This document shows positions 1 to 6,250 of a stretch of 9,972 bases of DNA, piece after piece. The translations under genes were made by a program, and so were the position numbers. Origin of the DNA: JAPLNB01 sp964451955 (lineage in GTDB: Bacteria; Planctomycetota; Phycisphaerae; Tepidisphaerales; Tepidisphaeraceae); the NCBI GenBank assembly GCA_964451955.1, contig CAYVKG010000135.1:1-9972 (forward strand), given 5' to 3'. The notes below the pieces were generated by a model that was not told the origin of the DNA, ran no database searches, and worked only from the letters and a program-made list of their open reading frames with translations. The number at the start of each line of letters is the position of its first letter. Position 1 is the first letter of the stretch.

Positions 1-392
1 CGTTGGGGATCGTCCATGGGGCGATTCATGGGCGGAATGTGATAGTGAAGGCTGATGGGGGTGTGTGTCTGACGCATGTAAGCCCGTTGCTGTACAACGA
101 TGTGGGGACGGATGTGGCGGCGGTGGAAGGGATGGTGGGAGGAGAGGAGTTGAAGGAGGAGGTGGGGGTGGTTGAAGAGGTGAGGAGTGGGGTGGGCGAG
201 GGGTTGAGGGAGAGTGCATTGGAGGGTGGGAGGGATCGGCGGATGGCGTTGTTGGGGGCGTTGTTGGCGGCGGTTGTGGGAGCGGTGGTTGCGTGGGGGG
301 TATGGAGGTATGCGAGGAGCGTTGGGGAGGGGGGGGTTGTTGGTGGGGGTGTTGGGGGAGTTGGAGGGTGGGTGGAGAGGGGGTTGTCGTGA
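1..392 (+). CDS. Protein-kinase-like (probable pseudokinase) membrane protein, C-terminal part only
   Basis: The gene enters from the left edge; 130 codons including the stop are visible and the true start is outside the window. The first residues, GIVHGAIHGRNVIV, align with the kinase catalytic loop (HRDxKxxNxxV). The asparagine is kept, but the catalytic Asp is Ala and the Lys is His. About 10 residues later, where DFG is expected, the protein reads THVS, so the metal-binding Asp is also missing. TDVAAVEGMV fits the helix-F motif (DVxxLG). The rest of the C-lobe is missing: a charged linker leads to one strong membrane helix (about 24 residues encoded at 243-314), then a Gly/Val-rich tail of about 25 residues. 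The likely role is a catalytically dead, membrane-anchored regulatory or docking protein; this is inference. The stop overlaps the start of the DUF58 gene. The reading frame is secure; the kinase-fold assignment is moderate because the N-lobe is unseen. Confidence 0.65.
   Translation, partial: LGIVHGAIHGRNVIVKADGGVCLTHVSPLLYNDVGTDVAAVEGMVGGEELKEEVGVVEEVRSGVGEGLRESALEGGRDRRMALLGALLAAVVGAVVAWGVWRYARSVGEGGVVGGGVGGVGGWVERGLS
329..336 (+). repeat. Run of eight G in the pseudokinase tail
   Basis: Eight consecutive G encode part of the Gly-rich tail of the kinase-like protein. The -1 frame at this point is open and runs without a stop into the DUF58 gene, so slippage here would fuse the two products. 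It may simply reflect the G-rich composition. Confidence 0.6.
345..372 (+). other. Candidate G-quadruplex motif upstream of the DUF58 start
   Basis: Four G-runs (345-349, 354-358, 366-368, 370-372) are separated by loops of 4, 7 and 1 nt, which satisfies the usual G3+N1-7 pattern on the coding strand. The transcript could also fold. It ends 16 nt before the DUF58 start codon and just before its ribosome binding site, so it could affect initiation. Folding is not shown by sequence alone. Confidence 0.45.
374..383 (+). promoter_or_regulatory. Ribosome binding site for the DUF58 gene
   Basis: A GGAGAGGGGG stretch ends 5 nt before the GTG at 389. This decides the start: the frame is open further upstream, but those residues are Trp/Cys/Gly-rich and unlike DUF58 proteins. 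Confidence 0.6.
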
Positions 393-1273
393 GCCAGGTG
401 AGTCGGTACTTGGAGCCTGCGGTGGTGGAGCAGTTGAATCATTTGCAGTTATCGGCGCGGAGTGTGGTGGTTGGCGGGACGGTGGGTCAGCACAAGAGTC
501 CGATCAAGGGGGCGAGCGTGGAATTTCGGCAGCATCGGATATATGTGCCTGGTGACGAGCCGAGGCGTTTGGACTGGCGTGTGCTGGGTCGAACGGATCG
601 GCATTACGTGAAGGAATATGACGAGGAGACGAATCTGAGATGCGTGTTGATGTTGGATTGCAGCGGGTCGATGGCGTATGAGGGGAGAGGGGAGAGGAAG
701 TTTGATTTTGGGGCGAAGCTATGCGCGGCGTTTGCGTACATGATGCTGGGTCAGACGGAGAGCGTTGGGGTGGCGATGTGCGGGAAGGGTGTGGAGTACT
801 GGTTGTCGCCGCACGGGGGTTCGTCGCAGCTATCGAGGGTGTTGGACGCGTTGGAGCAGCGTGGACCGAGGGGGGAATCGGGTCTTGGGGCGGGATTGCA
901 CGGAGTAGCCGAGCGACTGGAGCGGCGAGGGCTGGTGATTGTGGTATCGGATTTTTTTGTGGGGGTGGAGGAATTGAGGGGGGGGCTTGCGCATTTGCGG
1001 CACGATCGGCACGAGGTGATAGCGATCCAGGTGGTGGATCGTGACGAGGAGGAGTTTCCGTTCAGGAGCTGGTGTCGATTTCGGGGATTGGAGGGGGAGC
1101 GGGCGAGGCTGTTGGAGCCGGCGATGATGGGGAAGATGTACCGGGAGAATTTTCGGCGGCATCGTCGGGAGTTGAGGGAGGCGTGTGTGACGCTGGGAGT
1201 GGAGTATCACGGGTTTGTGACGGATCGGGGATTGTTGGAGGCGATTCGCAGTTTTTTGGCGAGGAGGCAGTAG
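389..1273 (+). CDS. DUF58 family protein (VWA-like fold, cytosolic)
   Basis: The predicted protein has 294 residues and no membrane segment or signal peptide. The start is GTG at 389, sharing the bases GTGA with the upstream stop. DUF58 hallmarks are clear: a region around residues 43-85 with the pattern PGDxxRRLDWRVLGRTD, then KEYDEETNLR, then a VWA-type metal site at residues 90-94 (DCSGS). The usual MIDAS Thr region appears as GESGLGAGL near 162-170, without Thr. SDFF at 187-190 gives the second acidic position. The length matches the compact DUF58 proteins found beside MoxR ATPases. Family members are thought to be partners of MoxR-type AAA+ ATPases in envelope or metal-dependent complex assembly, but their molecular role is not established. 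Here it sits between a pseudokinase and a BatA-like gene, in the usual order of a MoxR-DUF58-Bat cluster. The DUF58 call is strong; the function is inferred. Confidence 0.9.
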   Translation: MSQVSRYLEPAVVEQLNHLQLSARSVVVGGTVGQHKSPIKGASVEFRQHRIYVPGDEPRRLDWRVLGRTDRHYVKEYDEETNLRCVLMLDCSGSMAYEGRGERKFDFGAKLCAAFAYMMLGQTESVGVAMCGKGVEYWLSPHGGSSQLSRVLDALEQRGPRGESGLGAGLHGVAERLERRGLVIVVSDFFVGVEELRGGLAHLRHDRHEVIAIQVVDRDEEEFPFRSWCRFRGLEGERARLLEPAMMGKMYRENFRRHRRELREACVTLGVEYHGFVTDRGLLEAIRSFLARRQ

Positions 1274-1322
1274 CGGGAGGTGTGTGTGTGGTGGTGAAGT
1301 GTTGGATGGCAGGCCAGGCGGT
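1274..1322 (+). other. 49-bp spacer between DUF58 and BatA-like genes
   Basis: The spacer is GT-rich, including a short GTGTGTGTG tract at 1281-1289, with no hairpin terminator or promoter that I can support. A GGGAGG at 1275-1280 lies 3 nt before an in-frame GTG at 1284, which would add 13 residues to the next protein. The ATG at 1323 fits the family better but has only a poor, close AGGCG in front of it. Confidence 0.5.
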
Positions 1323-3500
1323 ATGTTTTTGAATCTGGTCATGTTGGCGGGGCTTGGGGGCGTGGTGGTGCCGTTGGTGCTGCATTTGTTAGCGCGGTCG
1401 CGGTATCGGACGGTGGATTGGGGCGGGATGATGTTTTTGCGGGGTCGAGACTGGCGTCGGGATCAGGCGGCGCGGGTGAAGCAGTGGGTGTTGCTGGGGG
1501 TGAGGATGTTGATGGTGGGATGTTTGGCGGTGGCGTTGTCGAGGCCTGTGGTGAAGGGGAGGTGGTCGGGGTCTGGTCAGGGGGGGCGGACGACGGCGGT
1601 GATTGTGCTGGATCGGTCGTTCAGCATGTCCTATGAGGAGGCGGGTCGGAGCCGGCTGGACAAGGCGAAGGCGGCGGTGTTGCAGGTATTAGCGAGTCTT
1701 CGTAGCGGGGACGAGGTATCGCTGGTGTTGTTGGGGGAGCAGGTGGAGGTGAGGTATTCGGAGCCGACGGGCAATTTGCAGGTGGTTGCGCGTGAGGTGG
1801 CGGAGGTTCAGGCGTCTGGGGGCAAGGCGGACATTGCGGGGGGTTTGGCGGCGGCGCGGGAGATTTTGGAACATCCGTCGCGTGCGAACCGGGAGTTGTA
1901 CGTGGTGTGTGATCGGCAGGCGGTGAGTTGGAGGGGATTGGAGGGTGAGACGGGGATAGGGAAGTGGTTGAAGGGGGGGCGTGGGGTGACGCGGGTTTAC
2001 GTGATGGGAGGGGGGGGTGAGGACGTGGAGAACGTGGCGGTGGAGTCGGTGGTGTTGGGGGAGAGTCCGGCGGTGAGGGGTCGATTGACGGATGTGGAGG
2101 TGAAGCTGAGGAATTATGGGAGTGCGGCGCGGGTGGGGATGGAGATGGTTGTGTCGGTGATCGTGCCATCGGATGGTCCGAAGGCGAGTGGGGACGCGGG
2201 TCGGGAGTTGAAGCGAGTGAGCGTATCGGTGGTTGGTGGGGGCGTGGCGACGGTGAGGGTACCGGTGGTGTTTGAGGAGGTGGGCTCGCACGTGGTGACG
2301 GCGTGGCTGAAGGGAGGGGGTTTGGAGGCGGACAATCGTTGTTCGGCGGTGGTGGATGTGATAGAGCCGATCAGCGTATTGATATTGAGTGGGGAGGAGT
2401 CGGTGGAGGAGGTGAGGCGGGAGTCGTTTTTTTTGAAGCTGGCGTTGATGCCGTACCAGACGGCGTTGAAGAAGGGTGGAGATCCGGCGGTTGTGACGGT
2501 GAGGCGTATGGAGGAATGGGGGAAGGTGGATTTGGGGAAGTACCAGGTGGTGGTGTTGGCGAATGTGAGGGAGGTATCGGCGGAGCAGGGTCGGGCGTTG
2601 GAGCAGCGGGTGTATGAAGGAGGGGGTCTGATGATAGGTCCGGGGAATCTGACGCGGGTGGAGAATTACAACGAGGTATTGTATCGGAACGGGATGGGTG
2701 TGATGCCCGGGAAGCTGTCGGTGGCGGTGGCGGCGGACGGTTCGAAGGCGACGACGCTGTTGGGTTTGGATTTGGGTCATCCGATATTTGGGTATCGTCG
2801 AGGGGGTGATCCGCTGCCCGGGGCGGTGGTGGGACGGTACTTTCCGGCGTTACCGAGGGCGGCGGACGCGAAGGTGCTGGGGGAATACGGGAGTGGGGAT
2901 CCGTTTTTGATAGAGGGTCCGCGCGGGAAGGGGCGGGTGTTGTTGGTGACGACGCCGCTGGATGCGGACTGGAGCACGCTGCCGCTGCAGGCATTTTTCT
3001 TGCCCTTTGTGCAATCGGCGGTGAGGTATGTGGGGGCGGGGGCAGGGGCGGTTCGGGTGTTATTGCCCGGGCAGGCGATGGTGGTGAACTTTGAGGAGGG
3101 TTTGTCGGACCGGAAGGTTCGGGTGTGGAAGGATGACGAGGCGGCGCGGGTCTTGACGGCTGGTGCGGGTCGAAACGGGGTGACGTACGAGGAGACGCAC
3201 CGAGCCGGTGTATATCGGGTGGAGGCGATGGTGAAGGGGGTGGGTCGGCGAGTGTTGCATTATGTGGTGGGGACGTCGCGGGAGGAGTCGGATTTGAGTG
3301 CGTTGAGGGAGGGGGAGTGGGAGCGGTTGAAGCGAGCGTTGGGCTTCGAGTTGGTGGATGTGACGGGGGAGGGGGTGACGGCGCAACTAGCGAGGGAGCG
3401 TGAGGGGCGGGAGTTGTGGCTGTACTTGCTGGTGGGGGTGATGTTGCTGGGGGTTGGGGAGTTGTGGTTGGCGCGGCGGTGGACGCGGGAGGTGGGATGA
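1323..3500 (+). CDS. BatA-like membrane protein with VWA and amidotransferase-like domains
   Basis: The predicted protein has 725 residues. The ATG at 1323 gives the typical BatA N-terminus (MFLNLVMLAG, then HLLARSRYRTVDWGGMMFL), so I prefer it over the in-frame GTG at 1284. Membrane helices lie at about 5-24 and 55-73. A VWA domain follows, with a metal-site motif DRSFS at 97-101 and a second acidic position at D197 (YVVCDRQ). The segment that normally gives the MIDAS Thr reads GGKADIAGGL (166-175), with no Thr. Residues about 235-345 look beta-rich, as in an extracytoplasmic CARDB/Ig-like module. About 350-570 resembles the class I glutamine-amidotransferase-like fold common in planctomycete Bat proteins, without an obvious catalytic Cys. 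A last helix at about 698-716 is followed by a basic tail. By family analogy it is an envelope-associated VWA protein acting with the DUF58 protein and a MoxR ATPase. The stop overlaps the next start by 4 nt. Confidence 0.88.
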   Translation: MFLNLVMLAGLGGVVVPLVLHLLARSRYRTVDWGGMMFLRGRDWRRDQAARVKQWVLLGVRMLMVGCLAVALSRPVVKGRWSGSGQGGRTTAVIVLDRSFSMSYEEAGRSRLDKAKAAVLQVLASLRSGDEVSLVLLGEQVEVRYSEPTGNLQVVAREVAEVQASGGKADIAGGLAAAREILEHPSRANRELYVVCDRQAVSWRGLEGETGIGKWLKGGRGVTRVYVMGGGGEDVENVAVESVVLGESPAVRGRLTDVEVKLRNYGSAARVGMEMVVSVIVPSDGPKASGDAGRELKRVSVSVVGGGVATVRVPVVFEEVGSHVVTAWLKGGGLEADNRCSAVVDVIEPISVLILSGEESVEEVRRESFFLKLALMPYQTALKKGGDPAVVTVRRMEEWGKVDLGKYQVVVLANVREVSAEQGRALEQRVYEGGGLMIGPGNLTRVENYNEVLYRNGMGVMPGKLSVAVAADGSKATTLLGLDLGHPIFGYRRGGDPLPGAVVGRYFPALPRAADAKVLGEYGSGDPFLIEGPRGKGRVLLVTTPLDADWSTLPLQAFFLPFVQSAVRYVGAGAGAVRVLLPGQAMVVNFEEGLSDRKVRVWKDDEAARVLTAGAGRNGVTYEETHRAGVYRVEAMVKGVGRRVLHYVVGTSREESDLSALREGEWERLKRALGFELVDVTGEGVTAQLAREREGRELWLYLLVGVMLLGVGELWLARRWTREVG
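1933..1961 (+). other. Candidate G-quadruplex motif inside the BatA-like gene
   Basis: Four G-runs (1933-1936, 1943-1945, 1952-1955, 1959-1961) with loops of 6, 6 and 3 nt fit the canonical pattern on the coding strand. A second dense cluster follows at 1973-2017, including a 7-G and an 8-G run. It encodes the end of the VWA domain, so it may be only a by-product of composition. Confidence 0.45.
3487..3492 (+). promoter_or_regulatory. Ribosome binding site for the second VWA gene
   Basis: GGGAGG lies inside the end of the BatA-like gene, 4 nt before ATG 3497 and 7 nt before the adjacent in-frame ATG 3500. Either ATG could be used; they differ by one Met. Both overlap the upstream stop, which points to translational coupling. 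Confidence 0.55.
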
Positions 3501-6193
3501 TGGTTTTGTCGGCGTTGCTGATGAGGGGGTCGTCGTTGTGGCCGATCAGTGTGGGGATGCTGTTGGCGGCGTTGGGTGGGATTGTGTGGTTGTACTGGCC
3601 GCAGGTGAGGGGATTGAGGCGTGGTTGGCAGTGGTTTTTGCCGGCGTTGAGGGGCATGGCGATGGCGGCGTTGGCGTTGTCGGTGTTGAAGCCTGTGGTG
3701 AGTCGGAGCCGGACGGTGGAGGATCTGGGGACGGTGGTGGTGTTGTTGGACAAGTCGTTGAGTATGGGGGTCCGGGATCACGGATTGGGTGAGAGTCGGG
3801 AGGATCGGAGGCGGGTATTGGGGAGGCTGCTGTCGATAGGGGACATGCTGGGTCGATTGCCGGCGGGGGTGAGGTCGAAGGCGGTGGCGGGAGTGAGCGA
3901 GGACTTGAGGAAGTTGGATTCGCTGGCGGAGGACATCGGGCGAGCGCGTCGGGAGGTGGAATACGCGCGGTTGTCGGGTCGAGATGTTCGTCAGGCGGAG
4001 GGGAGGCTGGAGCAGGCGATTGGGGCGTATTTGGGGGCGGCGCGAGATGCGGAGGAGACGGCGAAGTCGATTGGATCGAAGGCGGAGGTGATATCGCAGT
4101 TGACGAAGCTGGCGAAGTCGCCGCGAGCGGAGAGGCGAGAGGAGTGGATTCGTGACTTGCGGAAGCAGATCGAGGAGGCGCAGGGTCCGACGGCGGACTC
4201 ACAGGCCGGGATAGACGAGGAGTTGTACCAGTCGAATCAGCCGGTGAGGTGGGTTTGCGACGAATTATCGAGGCAGTCGCGGCTGGGTTTGAGCTGGGAG
4301 GTGTTGGCGGGAAGCGGGAGGTCGCTTTTATCGAGGCTGGATCGGCGGACGAAGGTGCAGGGATTTGCGGTGGGTGAGGGTTTGAGCGTGGTGTCATTGA
4401 AGGCGGAGGAGGGCGGCCGGGAAATTCCGATGGAGGCGGAGGGAACGGGGAGCGATCTGAGTGGTGGCTTGCGGAAGGTGTTGGAGCGAATGGGGGGTCG
4501 GAGTTTGCAGGCGGTAGTGTATTTTACGGACGGGAGGCAGGTTGGGGCGAGCGGTTCGATGTCGATGGGTTTATTGCCGGCCGGGGTACCGATTTTCACG
4601 GTGGATGTGTCGTCGGAGGGGTTGAGGGATTTGGCGATTGAGCATGTGGAGTTGCCTCGGGCGGTGTATGTTGGGGAGGCGTTGAGGGTGAAGGTGAGTG
4701 CGCGGTGCCTGGGGCTGGACATTGGGCGGATATTGGGGCAGGCGAAGTTGTGGTCGGAGGGTGTTTCGGAGGCGAGTGGGCCGATGGTGGTGAGGGATGG
4801 GAGGTTAGAGGCGGAACTGAAGGTGAGTTTTGACAAGCCGGGGATTCATCGGGTGATGATCAGCGTGCCTGTGCAGGTTGGGGAGGCGACATCGCGGAAC
4901 AACCAGGTGGAGCGGTGGGTGAAGGTGGTATCGCAGCGGTCGCGGGTGCTGGCGTTGACGGGGTCAGCGGGTTGGGATTTTCGGTACATGAGGAATGCGT
5001 TGTTGAGGTCGCCGTTTGTGCAACTGCGAGAGGCGTTAATCGTGCCAGGGTATTCGGGTCTGGCGGCGTTGCGGGAGGACATTTTGCAGCAGGACGTGGT
5101 TGTATTGAATGACATTTCGAAGGGGTGTCTGAGTCTGGAGCAGTGGGACGCGATACGGGATCTGGTGACGCGATGGGGGGGGAGTGTGATTGTGATACCT
5201 GGGGTGGGACATTTGCAGGAGGAGTACGGGGGTCACGTGATGTCGGAGTTGCTGCCGTACACGGCGAGCGTGAGGCCGGTGTGGCGGATGTGGCCTGGGG
5301 AGAGGGCGCACTATCATGTGGTGGCGGCGGAAGGGGCGGAGGATGTGACGGGATTGTGGTTAGACGGGGATGGGGAGGCGGGGAAGGGACGTTGGGGGGA
5401 GTTGCCGGGTTTCTATCGGTACTTGGCGATGCCGGAGTTGAAGGCGAATGCGCGGGTGCTGTTGGTGGAGCAGGAGTCGCGGTTGGCGTTGTTGACGGAG
5501 AGTCGTGTGGGTGCCGGGCGTGTGCTATTCATGGGGTTGAATGAGACATGGCGATGGCGGCATGGTGTGGGTGGTGGCGTGCAGGACCGTTTTTGGCGGA
5601 TGCTGTTGAGGCATGCGGCGGAGGAGCCTTACGCGATGACGAGCGGTCCGCTGTACTTGGACGTGGAACGGGCGGTGGTGGGAGCAGGGGAGGGGATTCA
5701 CGTGAGGGCGAAGCTGGTGTCGCGTGGCAAGGAGCGGTTGTCGCCGGCGGGTCTGGAGTTGGCGGTGTTGCGGGACGGGCAGACGGTGCGGGCGGCTGTT
5801 TTGGAGCCTGCCGGGAACGGGGATGATGGTCGATATGCGGCGGTGGTGAGCGATCTTCCGGCAGGGGAGTATGAATTGCGAGCGGTGGCGCGGATGGGAG
5901 ACCGGCTGGGGTATGACGCGTCGTTGCCTGTGAAGGTTGAGAGGAGTGTGGAGGAGGAATTGAGGAACGTGAGCGGCGACCGGGAGTTTTTGCAGAGGTT
6001 GGCGGACGCATCCGGGGGCAAGTGTCTGGAGCTGGAGGAGGTGGGGATGTTACCGGAGTTATTGAGTGAAGCGGCGGCGCGGCAGTCGCAGCGGGTGGAG
6101 ATGCACTTATGGGACAGTCCTTATTTATTTGTGTTTTTTTTGAGTTGTCTGGCGATGGAGTGGGCGATGCGGAAGCGAGTGGGTCTGGCGTGA
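3497..6193 (+). CDS. Large membrane protein with split VWA domain and amidotransferase-like domain
   Basis: The predicted protein has 898 residues. Two N-terminal membrane helices (about 14-34 and 46-66) are followed by a VWA metal-site motif DKSLS at 85-89. The VWA fold then breaks off: residues about 95-250 are charged, helix-forming sequence rich in Arg, Glu, Ala and Leu. The fold resumes with GTGSDLSGGL (316-325, supplying the MIDAS Thr T317) and VYFTDGR (D345), so the metal site looks complete. A beta-rich stretch (about 380-480) leads to an amidotransferase-like domain: LTGSAGWDFRYMRNAL (487-502), DVVVLNDIS (533-541), GGSVIVIPG (561-569) and GRVLFMGLNETWRWR (674-688). No nucleophile Cys is seen at the usual elbow, so it is probably non-catalytic. 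Residues about 720-815 look like another beta module. A C-terminal helix (about 874-891) ends in a basic RKR tail. Many planctomycete Bat-type clusters carry such a protein after BatA. Function is inferred: a membrane VWA partner in the same complex. Confidence 0.85.
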   Translation: MMVLSALLMRGSSLWPISVGMLLAALGGIVWLYWPQVRGLRRGWQWFLPALRGMAMAALALSVLKPVVSRSRTVEDLGTVVVLLDKSLSMGVRDHGLGESREDRRRVLGRLLSIGDMLGRLPAGVRSKAVAGVSEDLRKLDSLAEDIGRARREVEYARLSGRDVRQAEGRLEQAIGAYLGAARDAEETAKSIGSKAEVISQLTKLAKSPRAERREEWIRDLRKQIEEAQGPTADSQAGIDEELYQSNQPVRWVCDELSRQSRLGLSWEVLAGSGRSLLSRLDRRTKVQGFAVGEGLSVVSLKAEEGGREIPMEAEGTGSDLSGGLRKVLERMGGRSLQAVVYFTDGRQVGASGSMSMGLLPAGVPIFTVDVSSEGLRDLAIEHVELPRAVYVGEALRVKVSARCLGLDIGRILGQAKLWSEGVSEASGPMVVRDGRLEAELKVSFDKPGIHRVMISVPVQVGEATSRNNQVERWVKVVSQRSRVLALTGSAGWDFRYMRNALLRSPFVQLREALIVPGYSGLAALREDILQQDVVVLNDISKGCLSLEQWDAIRDLVTRWGGSVIVIPGVGHLQEEYGGHVMSELLPYTASVRPVWRMWPGERAHYHVVAAEGAEDVTGLWLDGDGEAGKGRWGELPGFYRYLAMPELKANARVLLVEQESRLALLTESRVGAGRVLFMGLNETWRWRHGVGGGVQDRFWRMLLRHAAEEPYAMTSGPLYLDVERAVVGAGEGIHVRAKLVSRGKERLSPAGLELAVLRDGQTVRAAVLEPAGNGDDGRYAAVVSDLPAGEYELRAVARMGDRLGYDASLPVKVERSVEEELRNVSGDREFLQRLADASGGKCLELEEVGMLPELLSEAAARQSQRVEMHLWDSPYLFVFFLSCLAMEWAMRKRVGLA

Positions 6194-6250
6194 GGCGGAT
6201 GTTTGGGGGGCGTAGGGTGAGGTGTGAGGGGTGGGCAGGGCGAGGTGAAG
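6194..6250 (+). other. 57-bp spacer before the DUF4175-like gene
   Basis: A G-rich, C-poor spacer with no convincing hairpin, terminator or promoter. It is short enough for co-transcription of the flanking genes. An in-frame GTG at 6224 and another at 6245 are possible earlier starts for the next gene. Confidence 0.5.
6241..6245 (+). promoter_or_regulatory. Ribosome binding site for the DUF4175-like gene
   Basis: CGAGG ends 5 nt before ATG 6251. This supports the ATG over the upstream GTG at 6224, which has only a weak G-rich lead and would add nine Gly/charged residues before MKDELPRAIR. Confidence 0.5.

Noticed and set aside
293..388. Upstream extension of the DUF58 protein
   Set aside because: The added residues are Trp/Cys/Gly-rich and unlike the family. 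GTG at 389 has a good Shine-Dalgarno and the typical 4-nt overlap.
1281..1289. GT dinucleotide tract as a microsatellite or phase-variation repeat
   Set aside because: Only about four repeat units, in a strand already rich in G and T.
1689..2780. Antisense frame rich in His, Arg and Pro opposite the BatA-like gene
   Set aside because: His/Arg/Pro richness is what reverse complements of GTG, TTG and GGG codons produce; no independent support.
2371..3753. Long antisense reading frame (460 codons) opposite the BatA-like and second VWA genes
   Set aside because: The product is Pro/Ser/Thr-rich with no domain, and spans two well-supported genes. The + strand rarely uses TTA, CTA or TCA codons, so antisense stops are scarce; it is a composition shadow.
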